A stretch of 64,000 nucleotides of DNA from CAYUUW01 sp964448005 (GTDB lineage: Bacteria; Patescibacteriota; Gracilibacteria; UM-FILTER-43-11). A program made the position numbers and the translations under genes. The notes under the pieces are model-generated. The model searched no databases. It saw only the letters and a program-made list of their open reading frames with translations, and was not told where the DNA came from. Location of the stretch: assembly GCA_964448005.1 (NCBI GenBank), contig CAYUUW010000001.1, forward strand, positions 1 to 64,000, read 5' to 3'. Of the stretch, positions 15,358 through 23,525 are shown one piece after another (position 1 is the stretch's first letter; every line of letters begins with the position of its first letter).

Positions 15358-16173
15358 GTGTACACAAGCGACTTAGAGAAGCTGAAAATCGAGCTTGCCC
15401 TTCGAGGCTGCAGCCAAAAAACCCTGCGGGCTTATTCGGCCTGCCTTAAAGCCTATTTTGATCACCGAAAGGACCGGTGGAACCAGTTCGACGAAGAGGC
15501 CATCAAGCGATTCCTTTTTGCCATGCACGAGAGGGGATTTTCTTCCAGCACCGTCAATTTATACCTCAATGCGATCAAGTTCTATTTCCACCATGTGCGT
15601 GGAATCCAACGAAAAATCAACATTCGCTTTGCCAAAAAGCCCAAAAGACTGCCTGTGGCTTTATCCAAAAGCGAGGTGACAGCGCTGCTCGAATCCACCC
15701 TGAATCCAAAACACAAACTCCTTCTCTCCTTGGCCTACGGGGCCGGCTTGCGGGTGAGCGAGGTGGTCCGCCTAAAAGCAGGTGATTTGAATTTTGAGGA
15801 TTCGCTTCTCAGTGTGCGCCAAGCTAAAAACAAGAAAGACAGAATCACCCTCCTGCCGCAGAAACTCCTTTTTCCTCTTCAGCTCAATGCGGAGCATAAA
15901 GAGTTGGGCGATTATGTCTTTGAAAGCGAGCGAGGCGGGCGGCTGAGCGAGCGAACGGCGCAGAAGGTTTTTGAGATGGCTCTCTTGCGGGCGGGCATCC
16001 GGAAAAAGGCCAGCTTCCATTCCTTGCGTCACTCCTTTGCCACGCACCTCCTCGAAAACGGAACGGGCGTACGTTATGTGCAAGCGCTTCTGGGCCATGC
16101 CAGCATTCGGACGACTCAGATTTATGCTGCGGTCACGAGCCCTGCCCTGAAGCAAATAAGAAGTCCGCTCTAG
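15358..16173 (+). CDS. Tyrosine recombinase, Xer/IntI-like, of the cassette array
   Basis: A 271-aa site-specific recombinase with GTG start. It has an N-terminal SAM-like core-binding domain (KLKIELALRGCSQKTLRAY, about 8-85), then the catalytic domain. R132 (AGLRVSEV), a Lys in the AKNKKDR hairpin near 159, H221 and R224 (FHSLRHSFATH), H247 (LGHAS) and Y256 (TTQIYAAV) form the complete active site. The C-terminus ends in IRSPL, a motif shared with many IntI and XerA proteins. The linker between the hairpin and HSLRH is about 55 residues, so the extra alpha-helical insertion of true IntI is absent. It transcribes away from the array, placing its 5' end at the attI-like site, as intI does. Confidence 0.88.
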   Translation: MYTSDLEKLKIELALRGCSQKTLRAYSACLKAYFDHRKDRWNQFDEEAIKRFLFAMHERGFSSSTVNLYLNAIKFYFHHVRGIQRKINIRFAKKPKRLPVALSKSEVTALLESTLNPKHKLLLSLAYGAGLRVSEVVRLKAGDLNFEDSLLSVRQAKNKKDRITLLPQKLLFPLQLNAEHKELGDYVFESERGGRLSERTAQKVFEMALLRAGIRKKASFHSLRHSFATHLLENGTGVRYVQALLGHASIRTTQIYAAVTSPALKQIRSPL

Positions 16174-16219
16174 CTTTGGCGAGGGTGCTATACTGGGGTC
16201 CAAAAACAAGCGCGCTCCC

Positions 16220-17365
16220 ATGCCACAGCCCGACCCTAAAATCATCCGCGACATTCAAAAAAACCTCCTCGCTTGGTTTAAAATGGCCCAGCGCGATTTG
16301 CCGTGGAGGAAGGCCTATGACCCTTACCAGGTCTGGATCTCGGAGATCATGCTTCAGCAGACCCAGGTTGATCGGGTGATTGTAAAATATGAGGAATTTT
16401 NNNNNNNNNNCCAGCAGACGCAGGTGAAGACCGCGCTGCCTTATTTCGATCGATGGATGAAGGCTTTGCCCACCATCCGATCTGTCGCGGAAGCTCCGGA
16501 AGACCTCATCCTCAAGCTGTGGGAGGGCTTGGGCTATTACTCCCGAGCGCGGAACTTGCAGAAGGCGGCCAGGCAGATCATGGAAAGGCACGGGGGAGAA
16601 TTCCCTTCGCACTATCCGGATATTTTAGCGCTCCCCGGCGTTGGCCTCTACACTGCGGGCGCCATCAGCAGCATTGCCTTCAACCAAGATGACGCCCTGG
16701 TCGACGGGAACGTGATCCGTGTATTCAGCCGCCTATTCGATTACGATCAAAACACCCGCTTGCCTGCGTCTGAAAAATGGATGTGGGAGATGGCTCACGA
16801 TCTTCTTCCTCGGAGTCAGGCGAGGAATTTCAATCAAGGCCTGATGGAATTGGGCGCGCTGATTTGCGCTCCTAAAAATCCAGACTGCAAAGCTTGTCCG
16901 CTCCGCTCCCAGTGCCAGGCTTACGCCAAGGGCACGGTTATGGAGCGCCCGATCAAAGGCCCAAAGAAAGAGCTGACTTCGATCGAGGTGGCGGTTGGGT
17001 TGATCTGGAAGGACGGAAAGATCCTGATCCAGAAGCGCCCTGCCAAAGGGCTGATGGGGGGGTTGTGGGAATTCCCGGGAGGAAAGATCGAAGCGGGGGA
17101 GTCGCCTGCGGAGGCCTTGGAGCGCGAGGTGAGGGAGGAGACCGGGCTTCGCCTCCAGCGCATCCGCCCGCTCAAAACCATCAGGCATGCCTACACCAGC
17201 TTCAAGGTGCTTCTGCACTGCTTCGAGGCTGATTTTGCCTCAGGCCGGCTTTTGCGCCGCGCCGCCACGGAGGCGAAGTGGGTGAGGCCGGCGGAGCTTT
17301 CCGATTATCCTTTTCCGGCGGCCAATGTGAGGCTGATCGAAGCCTTAAGGGCCAAGCATGAATAG
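16220..17365 (+). CDS. mutY: A/G-specific adenine glycosylase with NUDIX-like domain (scaffold gap inside)
   Basis: Removes adenine opposite 8-oxoguanine. LPWRKAYDPYQVWISEIMLQQTQV carries the catalytic Glu; helix-hairpin-helix LPGVGLYTAGAI; [4Fe-4S] cluster C-x6-C-x2-C-x5-C in ICAPKNPDCKACPLRSQC. A C-terminal NUDIX-like domain (GGKIEAGESPAEALEREVREETGL) recognises 8-oxoG. Ten Ns at 16401-16410 interrupt it and the motif QQTQV occurs on both sides of the gap. The product as written has a duplicated 15-residue segment, so the join is wrong there. It starts 46 nt after the recombinase stop. Confidence 0.92.
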   Translation: MPQPDPKIIRDIQKNLLAWFKMAQRDLPWRKAYDPYQVWISEIMLQQTQVDRVIVKYEEFXXXXQQTQVKTALPYFDRWMKALPTIRSVAEAPEDLILKLWEGLGYYSRARNLQKAARQIMERHGGEFPSHYPDILALPGVGLYTAGAISSIAFNQDDALVDGNVIRVFSRLFDYDQNTRLPASEKWMWEMAHDLLPRSQARNFNQGLMELGALICAPKNPDCKACPLRSQCQAYAKGTVMERPIKGPKKELTSIEVAVGLIWKDGKILIQKRPAKGLMGGLWEFPGGKIEAGESPAEALEREVREETGLRLQRIRPLKTIRHAYTSFKVLLHCFEADFASGRLLRRAATEAKWVRPAELSDYPFPAANVRLIEALRAKHE

Positions 17366-17409
17366 CGAATGAGAATGATGCCCCATAATAAGCCCTAAAT
17401 TTCCTCCTC

Positions 17410-18297
17410 ATGAAGCCCGATTCCCCCCTTCGATTAGAGCAGCATGTCTCCTCGAGCCATTTCCGCGCCATAAGGGTTGCAGCGGAGTCCCGCGGCCGAT
17501 ACGAGAGGCTGGCCGCCCTGGGCTGCTCGATGGCCTCTGCCGGCGCTTTGACCCTGGCCTTGCTGAACCTGGCTGGCCCAAGGGCTTCGGGACCTTCCTT
17601 GGAAGAGCCGATCGAAATCCTGCTGTTGCCCGAGGAGGGTGAGCCCAGTTCCAGCGTGGAATCGGGTGTGAAGGAAATTCGGGGAAAAATACTCCAGAAG
17701 GCCGAAGCGGAGAATGAGGAGGCGATCGAACGCAGGCCGCCCCCCGAACCCTTGCCTGAAAGTCGGCCAGAAAGCAAAGCCCAAAAAGCCGATTCGGAAG
17801 CCGTTCCTGCCAAAAGCCAGGAATCCGCATCTGTTCCGCAGGCCGATCGGCTGAGCCATTCGGAAGGGGACGAGCTGGCCTTGAAGGTGGCGGAGGAGGC
17901 TTGGCTGAGCAATGGGGCTGGGATTGAGGCCGATGAGACCGGGATTCCGGATTCGGAGAGCCCGACTCCCAGCGAATCGCCTTCGGGCCCTGACGGCAGC
18001 GCCCCGAATGAGCGCCGCAACGCCCCGACTTTGAGCGAAATCGGCCACTACGCCCGTTATTCCAGGGAGCAATTCGATCTGAGTTCGCAAAGGGACATCT
18101 ATCATTTTGATTACCCTCATTTCATGGCCAGGCATCCCGGATGCATCCTTTCGGAAAAAGCCTACTATCGCATCAAAAAACGCCTTGAGAAAAGCCTTGA
18201 AAGCGGACGAAAATGCATTGCTTCCCCCAGCCGGGAGGTGGTGAGGATTTGCAATTTGCCCATCGAGCTGGATTGCGTGGATTGCTTCTCTTTTTGA
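17410..18297 (+). CDS. Hypothetical protein with acidic disordered middle
   Basis: A 295-aa protein. A basic N-terminus leads to one hydrophobic segment (LGCSMASAGALTLALLNLAG, about 38-57). A long Glu/Ser/Pro-rich disordered region follows (70-205). The folded C-terminal part has four Cys (PGCILSEKAYY, GRKCIASPS, VVRICNLPIELDCVDCFSF). The layout suggests a membrane-anchored protein with an extracytoplasmic Cys-rich tip. I recognise no family. Confidence 0.65.
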   Translation: MKPDSPLRLEQHVSSSHFRAIRVAAESRGRYERLAALGCSMASAGALTLALLNLAGPRASGPSLEEPIEILLLPEEGEPSSSVESGVKEIRGKILQKAEAENEEAIERRPPPEPLPESRPESKAQKADSEAVPAKSQESASVPQADRLSHSEGDELALKVAEEAWLSNGAGIEADETGIPDSESPTPSESPSGPDGSAPNERRNAPTLSEIGHYARYSREQFDLSSQRDIYHFDYPHFMARHPGCILSEKAYYRIKKRLEKSLESGRKCIASPSREVVRICNLPIELDCVDCFSF

Positions 18298-18323
18298 GGC
18301 TTTCCATTGATTTTTGAAAATGA

Positions 18324-18351
18324 GGTGCGGAGTCTGTTGGGACTCCGCACC
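18324..18351. terminator. Hairpin between convergent genes
   Basis: A perfect 11-bp stem GGTGCGGAGTC/GACTCCGCACC with a 6-nt loop sits between the stop codons of two convergent genes. It has no long T-tract, so its termination activity in either direction is inferred from place and strength. Confidence 0.55.
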
Positions 18352-18378
18352 GGGTGGCTCGTCGGCGGAACCAGGCTT

Positions 18379-18795
18379 CTAGCTTTTGTCCCCTTGCTGT
18401 CGGGCAAGTTCTTCGCGGACAGTCTCTTGGACCATGGGCTTCACGGCCTGGGTGACCAGGGCGAGCAATTCCTTTCGGGAGGAGCGCAAATCTCGGACTT
18501 CCGCCTCCAAATCTTGGTTCTGGCCGGCCAGATTGCGTATGTCCGGCGTATCGGGATAAATCCTGTAGGAAACGAAGTCGAACTGGTCCGTCCTCTGGCC
18601 CTTCCGCTCATCCGATGAGATGAGGCTGTTGGAGCCTGCTTTGAACTTGAGGCGCCCGCCCGTGATCTGGGCGACCGGCTCTTCCTCGGGGGATGCAACG
18701 GTTTCGCCCACCCACCAGCCGTCGCTCGAGCCGCCGGCATAGATGTGGATGAGGCGAGGGGAGACAGGAGCAAGGGGTGTTGTGTCTGTCGACAT
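18379..18795 (-). CDS. Hypothetical protein with C-terminal coiled coil
   Basis: A 138-aa protein starting MSTDTTPLAPVSPRLIHIYA. A small beta-rich part (GGSSDGWWVGE...ITGGRLKFKAG) is followed by a helical tail (NLAGQNQDLEAEVRDLRSSRKELLALVTQAVKPM). The start is chosen because a strong promoter places the transcript start downstream of the longer in-frame ATG at 18879. No family is recognised. Confidence 0.65.
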   Translation of the reverse strand: MSTDTTPLAPVSPRLIHIYAGGSSDGWWVGETVASPEEEPVAQITGGRLKFKAGSNSLISSDERKGQRTDQFDFVSYRIYPDTPDIRNLAGQNQDLEAEVRDLRSSRKELLALVTQAVKPMVQETVREELARQQGDKS

Positions 18796-18877
18796 GAGAT
18801 TCCGCCTTTCGCGATGATGTGAATGGGCTCTTCGGGAATCATCCTGATGGATGATTTGCGTTGGAGCCACTAAATTC

Positions 18878-18905
18878 ATTTTAGTATTTAATTTTAATTT
18901 GTCAA
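18878..18905 (-). promoter_or_regulatory. Promoter of the coiled-coil protein gene
   Basis: Minus strand TTGACA (18900-18905), 16 bp, TAAAAT (18878-18883). The leader to the ATG at 18795 is about 75 nt. Confidence 0.65.
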
Positions 18906-18943
18906 CAAAAAATCGCCCGTTGAATTCTTTCTGCCCTTGATCC

Positions 18944-18956
18944 TGACGCTACGTCA
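18944..18956. promoter_or_regulatory. Small palindrome upstream of the MerR-type gene
   Basis: TGACGCTACGTCA is a perfect 5-bp-armed palindrome 34 nt before the regulator start codon. MerR-family proteins bind such dyads between their -35 and -10 elements, so it may be the autoregulatory site. No clear -35 or -10 is visible. Confidence 0.35.
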
Positions 18957-18990
18957 TAGTCTACGCTTGCCCTAGGCTAATCGATTCGCC

Positions 18991-19746
18991 ATGAAGCTTC
19001 ACACAGTCAAAGCCCTTTCCGACCTGGCCGGGGTCAGCGTGCGCACGCTGCACCATTACGACCAGATCGGCTTGCTCAAGCTGCAGCAGCGTTCCCGGGC
19101 GGGCCACCGCCTTTACGGCCAAAACGAACTCCTGCGACTCCAGCAGATCCTTTTCTTCAAAGAGCTGGACTTTCCGCTTCCGGAAATCCGTCGCATTCTG
19201 GAGACGCCCGATTTCGATCTTTCCGAAGCCCTGCGCTTCCACCGCGAAAAGCTTTCCGAGCGCGCCAACCGTCTGCAAACCCTGCTTTTAACCATCGACA
19301 GCACCATGAACCAATTCAAGCAAAACCAGCCCCTTTCCCACGACCAGCTCTATGCCGGCTTCGACTCTGCGGAGCAGGGGAAGGCCTACCGCAAAGAAGC
19401 CTCTCAGCGCTGGGGCGAAGACCGGGTGAAGCAAAGCGAAGCCCGAGTCCGCAAGCTCACTCCGCAGCAGTGGAAGGCGGTGCAGGATGAAGCCGAGGCC
19501 ATTTACGAGGAGATCGCTTCTCTGATGCATCTAGACCCTTCCGATGCCCAGGTCCAGGCCGCCGTGGCCAAGCATTATTCGCACCTGAAGCACTTCTACG
19601 AGCCTTCTCCGCAGATGTATGCCGGTCTGGCCGACCTGTATTTTCAGGACGAGCGCTTCACCGCCTTCTTCGAAAAGATCAAGCCGGGGTTGGCGGCGTT
19701 CATGAGCCAGGCGATGAAGGTGTATGCGGAGGGATTGAATAAATAG
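18991..19746 (+). CDS. MerR-family regulator with TipAS-type drug-binding domain
   Basis: A 251-aa regulator. The winged helix-turn-helix KLHTVKALSDLAGVSVRTLHHYDQIGLL is the MerR signature, and a coiled-coil dimer helix follows (70-110). The C-terminal domain (HDQLYAGFDSAEQGKAYRKEA...FYEPSPQMYAGLADLYFQDERF) matches the TipAS antibiotic-recognition fold, which binds thiopeptides and related compounds. Neighbouring genes do not show which promoter it regulates. Confidence 0.9.
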   Translation: MKLHTVKALSDLAGVSVRTLHHYDQIGLLKLQQRSRAGHRLYGQNELLRLQQILFFKELDFPLPEIRRILETPDFDLSEALRFHREKLSERANRLQTLLLTIDSTMNQFKQNQPLSHDQLYAGFDSAEQGKAYRKEASQRWGEDRVKQSEARVRKLTPQQWKAVQDEAEAIYEEIASLMHLDPSDAQVQAAVAKHYSHLKHFYEPSPQMYAGLADLYFQDERFTAFFEKIKPGLAAFMSQAMKVYAEGLNK

Positions 19747-19755
19747 GAAAATCAT

Positions 19756-19787
19756 CCGTAGCGGCGCGATTAATCGCGCCGCTACGG
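19756..19787. terminator. 32-bp perfect palindrome (dispersed family 1)
   Basis: It is centred on GGCGCGATTAATCGCGCC, between convergent genes. The same core recurs at 52375-52408. It may act as a bidirectional terminator or be a REP-like element. Confidence 0.6.
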
Positions 19788-19794
19788 CCTTCCG

Positions 19795-20370
19795 TCAGGT
19801 CCTTAACCCCATCCTTTCCGCCTTCTTCAGCCTTCGCTCCCGCTCCCTTTCCCCTGCGGAGCGCATTCTTCCGAAAATGGTCAGGCTCTTGGTCCACACG
19901 CCGCAGAAGAACAGCGTGCCCCAGCGCAGGCTCATGGAAGGCGTCATCATGAGGCGGAAGATCCAGGCCGGACTGTCGCAAGTGATGAAGATCCGGGCCG
20001 TCTTTCCTTTCAGCAGCCGCTGGAGCCTACCCTTTCCTCGGATGGTTTCGTATTTGTAGGCAAAGCCGGAAGAGAAATTCTGGTCGAAGAAATTCTTCAG
20101 GATGGCGGGGGGTCCGAACCACCACAGAGGAAAGGCGAAGACCAGCTCATGCGCCCAGCTGATTTTGGCTTGGACCCCTTCCCGGTTCGGGTCCGGCTCG
20201 GATTTTTTGATGTCCTGGAAATCCAGGAAGCCCTGCTTCAGCTCGCTTCGGTAGAGGTCCAGGATCTCCACCTGGTTTCCGGCTTTTTCAGCTCCCTTTT
20301 GGTAGTGCCGGGCGATCCGGTGGGCAAAGCCTTCTTTTCCGGGGTGGGCGGTGACGATCAGGATGTTCAT
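19795..20370 (-). CDS. NAD(P)H dehydrogenase (quinone), flavodoxin-like fold
   Basis: A 191-aa protein starting MNILIVTAHPGKEGFAHRIA. FAFPLWWFGPPAILKNFFDQ is the conserved FAD/quinone-site segment of the NQO1/MdaB/YwrO family, and GFAYKYE follows. It transfers two electrons from NAD(P)H to quinones. The C-terminal end (ERERERRLKKAERMGL) is basic. The ATG chosen matches the usual start of the first beta-strand. Confidence 0.9.
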   Translation of the reverse strand: MNILIVTAHPGKEGFAHRIARHYQKGAEKAGNQVEILDLYRSELKQGFLDFQDIKKSEPDPNREGVQAKISWAHELVFAFPLWWFGPPAILKNFFDQNFSSGFAYKYETIRGKGRLQRLLKGKTARIFITCDSPAWIFRLMMTPSMSLRWGTLFFCGVWTKSLTIFGRMRSAGERERERRLKKAERMGLRT

Positions 20371-20540
20371 GGGGGTCGGCTTCTGTTGGATTTCTGGCGC
20401 AGTGTAGCACAATTCCTTTCGGCGTGCCGGAGGCGCTATTTTCAGCCTAGGGCTGCCGCCCCGGCAGAGCCTGGCAGCATTGCGCCTTGGGCGGGGCCAT
20501 GCTAGACTCCGCCCCAGTCATTATTGGCCTCCTGCTTTTT

Positions 20541-21443
20541 ATGGGCACTCGCGATACCGTCCGCAAGGCATGGCAGATCACCCAGGTTCATCTCAAAAAG
20601 CTGATCTGGTACGGAGCGCTGCCTTCCTTTTTCGTCATTGTGGTCAGCAGCGGCTATTTGGCCTACCAGTACAATTCTCTCCGCCATTCCTCCTTGTTTT
20701 CCCAGGAGCCGGGGCCGAACATGATCGACAATTTCAAGGTTCTATGGGGATATGCCTCGAGCTATCCTGGCCTTGCGCTAGGCTTGGCCCTTACGGCAGC
20801 CTTTTTTCTCTTCGGCTACACGATTTTTCCTCCGGTGTTCCACGGAGCCTTGATCCATGCCTTGAACCGGATACGTTTGTACGAGCCGATCAAGGGCTCG
20901 ATGCAGGCGGGCATGCGCCATTTCTTCCCCCTGTTCGAATTCAGCCTGCTTTCCGGGGTGTTCGGCGTCACCACGCTCTTCACCCAATCCTCCTTCATTC
21001 TGCTCTGGTGGGGGGAAAAGATCTATTTCGTGGCGCTCCCCATTCTGCTCTTCATTGCTATTGTCGGATTCGTCATCAGCTTCCTTTTCACCTATGCCGA
21101 ATACTACATTGTTCTCCATGACAAGAAGCTGATCCGCGCTGCCATGGACAGCTCGGTGCTGGTGGTCTCCAACCTGCGCAAGACCTTCCTGGTCTTTGTG
21201 CTGATGATGCTGATCGGCGCGCGTATCGTGCTGAACGTGATTCTGGTGCTGCTGATCCCCATGGTGGTGGTGGCGGCGGCCACCTATTTCGCCACTCTTT
21301 TCTTTTCCGCCTTCGGCTTCATCTTCATCGGCTCCTTCGCCCTGATCGTCCTGGGGGTCTCGGCCTATCTGTTCGGCCTGTTCCACATTTTCGCCACGGC
21401 CGTGTGGACCCTGACCTTCGGCATGCTGTACGAAGACCAGTAG
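20541..21443 (+). CDS. Multi-pass membrane protein, unknown
   Basis: About 300 aa starting MGTRDTVRKAWQITQVHLKK; an upstream ATG at 20487 would add 18 residues. Six hydrophobic segments alternate with short loops, among them LRAAMDSSVLVVSN-like and RKTFLVFVLMMLIGARIVLN. The pattern (GSMQAGMRHFFPLFEFSLLSG) resembles DUF4013-type glycerophosphoryl-diester-like membrane domain proteins, without a catalytic part. Function unknown. Confidence 0.7.
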   Translation: MGTRDTVRKAWQITQVHLKKLIWYGALPSFFVIVVSSGYLAYQYNSLRHSSLFSQEPGPNMIDNFKVLWGYASSYPGLALGLALTAAFFLFGYTIFPPVFHGALIHALNRIRLYEPIKGSMQAGMRHFFPLFEFSLLSGVFGVTTLFTQSSFILLWWGEKIYFVALPILLFIAIVGFVISFLFTYAEYYIVLHDKKLIRAAMDSSVLVVSNLRKTFLVFVLMMLIGARIVLNVILVLLIPMVVVAAATYFATLFFSAFGFIFIGSFALIVLGVSAYLFGLFHIFATAVWTLTFGMLYEDQ

Positions 21444-21588
21444 GAGCAGAAGAAAACGTAGCCCAGCGAGGCATCGGTGATGGAGGCCTAATGGATGATT
21501 TCCAATCCGATCGATGCCGTCTTTTTAAAAATGGCGACCCTTGCGAGTCGCCTGGTCTCGCCTTTTCAGGCGATCTGGCCCCTGATGG

Positions 21589-21906
21589 TCAGGAGACCTG
21601 GATGGAGTCCTTTTGGGCCAAGAGGTACCATTCGCCATTGACCTCGATGGCATGATGCTCCTCAACGGATGGATTTGCCTGTGCTCCACGACCAAGAGCA
21701 TTACACTCGCTCTCGGCCTTTGTCCGGGCATTGTCTTTATTTCGAAACCAAAAGTCACGAAGCGGAGTGTCAGCACCTCCCTTTTGCCTGACGACTGGCC
21801 GAAAAATCTTGATTATCGTTGGATTTTCTTTGCTCACGCTTGCCTCCTGGTTTTGGCTTGACCTTGCGCTTTCCCTTTTGAGGCAGCGCAAAGGATCATT
21901 ATCCAT
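21589..21906 (-). CDS. Hypothetical protein (105 aa)
   Basis: A basic N-terminal half and a C-terminal beta-hairpin-like end (HHAIEVNGEWYLLAQKDSIQV). Codon composition is like that of neighbours and the frame is open over its whole length, so I accept it as a gene. No family is recognised. Confidence 0.5.
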   Translation of the reverse strand: MDNDPLRCLKRESARSSQNQEASVSKENPTIIKIFRPVVRQKGGADTPLRDFWFRNKDNARTKAESECNALGRGAQANPSVEEHHAIEVNGEWYLLAQKDSIQVS

Positions 21907-21928
21907 TTTAGTGATTACCTATTTTCTG

Positions 21929-22399
21929 TCAATCCCTTTGCGCGCCCTCAGCTCGCCCTTCTTTGGCCGGATCCGTTTGGGCAAAAGGATCGAATCCGGA
22001 TTTGAGAAGATTGGAGACGGGCAGGAAGACCCGTTCTGGCCATTCGCTCCGGTCCAGCCATTCCCACTTCTCGCATTTTTCCGGCTCCATCGCCCGGGCT
22101 TCGCCGGAATCAGCGTCGGCCAGCATGAAAAGGGTGATGTGGTGCTTCTGCTCTTGCTGGAAGATGTCGTTGGTGGCTGCCGCGAAGCGGACATTGCTGA
22201 TCTGGAGGCCGGTCTCTTCCAGCGTTTCCCGCCGGGCGCACTCCTCCCAGCTTTCGCCATGCTCCAAGTGGCCTCCCGGAAGCGCCCATGCTCCTTCCCC
22301 ATGGGCATTCTTTCTTTTTCCCATCAGGATTTTCCCGCCTCGCAAGACAATGACTCCAACTCCGACTCTGACATTTGGCTTTTCGCCTGATGGGTTCAT
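21929..22399 (-). CDS. NUDIX hydrolase
   Basis: A 156-aa protein. The NUDIX box GGHLEHGESWEECARRETLEETGL (about 41-64) is complete: G-x5-E-x7-R-E-x2-E-E. It hydrolyses a nucleoside diphosphate linked to another group; the substrate cannot be read from the sequence. The WALPGGHLEHGE context resembles MutT/NUDT15-like members that act on oxidised nucleotides. An upstream ATG at 22426 is possible. Confidence 0.9.
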   Translation of the reverse strand: MNPSGEKPNVRVGVGVIVLRGGKILMGKRKNAHGEGAWALPGGHLEHGESWEECARRETLEETGLQISNVRFAAATNDIFQQEQKHHITLFMLADADSGEARAMEPEKCEKWEWLDRSEWPERVFLPVSNLLKSGFDPFAQTDPAKEGRAEGAQRD

Positions 22400-22492
22400 G
22401 CAATAGGTTTTATTCCCTTCAAGCATACCCCAGACGTGGCTGCCAAGGAAGCCTGGATGGCCCTTTTTTTCCTCAGCGCCAGCAGCTCTTGG

Positions 22493-23281
22493 CTACTCTC
22501 CAGGGGCAGGGCGCTGCTTTTTGGTCAGGATCAGGAGCTCCTGGCGCCCTCCTGTTCCATCCGGGTCTTCGTGAGTTTCTATGGAAGCCTCGAATCCGTA
22601 CTTTTCCGCCAAACGTCTCGTCCTTTCCGCCGAATGAAAATACTTGATGGTTTGGGCTCCTTCCAGTAGGCCGCCATGAGGATTTCCGGATTCCCTCAGA
22701 AATTTAACGCCGATCTTGTCTCCGTCCACAAGCTGCCTGGTTTCACCTTCGGGAATGTCCTCGTCGTTGTGGCGAAAAATGGCGTTGGTCGAAGAGCGTC
22801 TGAGCGTCGGGTCGCTTTTGAAGGTGGAGACCAGCTTTCCTCCTGGCTTGAGCTTGCGGGAAAGCAGGCTGAAAAGCCTTTCAAGACCTTGGATGTGGTC
22901 GATGGTGTACTTCATGATGGCGATGTTCAGGCTTTCGTCCTCCAGGCTTTCCAAATACTCCAGAATGTCGCTTTCCACGTAACGGATGATTCCTCTTCGT
23001 TTTTCGTACCCGTCTCCCGAAACGTATTCCTGAGCCAGCTCCAGCATGGGGGCCGAGCTGTCCACCCAATCCATGCTCCCTTGGCTTGTTCCAAGGCGCT
23101 CAAACAACCCGTCGTAGCGGTCGGGATGGGCCCCTCCGCCTAGCTCGGCGCAGCGCAGTGGCCATTCCATGCCTGCCGATTCCCGAAGCAGGGCGGCGTC
23201 GACGATGCGAGCCACGGCAAAATTCTTTTCGTTCTGCTCCGCTATTGCAAAATTCCTGGCGACCTCCCTATCGAAGTACAT
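22493..23281 (-). CDS. Class I SAM-dependent methyltransferase
   Basis: A 262-aa protein starting MYFDREVARNFAIAEQNEKN, preceded by AAGGGGAA at good spacing. CAELGGGAHPDRYDGLFERL is motif I, IRYVESDILEYLESL motif II/III, NIAIMKYTIDHIQGLERL motif IV, and LKPGGKLVSTF motif VI. The unusual loop in motif I (GGGAHPDRY) and the substrate are unassigned. Confidence 0.82.
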   Translation of the reverse strand: MYFDREVARNFAIAEQNEKNFAVARIVDAALLRESAGMEWPLRCAELGGGAHPDRYDGLFERLGTSQGSMDWVDSSAPMLELAQEYVSGDGYEKRRGIIRYVESDILEYLESLEDESLNIAIMKYTIDHIQGLERLFSLLSRKLKPGGKLVSTFKSDPTLRRSSTNAIFRHNDEDIPEGETRQLVDGDKIGVKFLRESGNPHGGLLEGAQTIKYFHSAERTRRLAEKYGFEASIETHEDPDGTGGRQELLILTKKQRPAPGE

Positions 23282-23454
23282 TTCTAATTCCCCTTCATGG
23301 CCCTGCCTGGAGCTGCTTTCGATTCCCATAAAAGAAGGGCGTTAAATTGAGCTTGGAGACTTCGGGAGTTTCCACCATAGTCCTTGCCGTGGATTGTACC
23401 AGCTTTTCCTTCGGTCGCCCAATGGTCTCGGCCATTCCTCAGGACTCCAGCGTA

Positions 23455-23483
23455 TTGCTTAAGGAAAAAAAATATGATACAAT
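23455..23483 (+). promoter_or_regulatory. Promoter of the giant surface protein gene
   Basis: TTGCTT (23455-23460), 17 bp, TACAAT (23478-23483). The leader to the ATG at 23526 is about 36 nt, with no Shine-Dalgarno sequence. Confidence 0.65.
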
Positions 23484-23525
23484 TGAAGGATTGCACAAAT
23501 TAACCCCCCCTCCTTCCGCCTTTTT

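Larger units (their letters stand above)
5634..16173 (-). mobile_element. Integron-like cassette array with tyrosine recombinase
   Basis: Seven structured repeats (5634, 6411, 7168, 7735, 9350, 10044, 10640) and an attI-like site (15104) partition an AT-rich block into compact gene cassettes. A tyrosine recombinase at 15358-16173 points outward at the right end, and the cassettes lie on its upstream side, transcribed mostly leftward. This is integron geometry. Core boxes approximate RYYYAAC and GTTRRRY, and inner stems are perfect or near-perfect inverted repeats. Core boxes and flanks match within a cassette, not within a repeat, as expected if circular cassettes inserted by recombination at one box. 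The recombinase lacks the IntI-specific domain, so 'integron-like' is the safe name. Confidence 0.8.

Noticed and set aside
15358..16173. Calling the recombinase a true IntI
   Set aside because: The interval between the catalytic hairpin and HSLRH is too short for the IntI-specific helices. Location alone supports integron-like use.
18795..18879. Longer start for the coiled-coil protein at 18879
   Set aside because: The promoter at 18878-18905 puts the transcript start downstream of that ATG.
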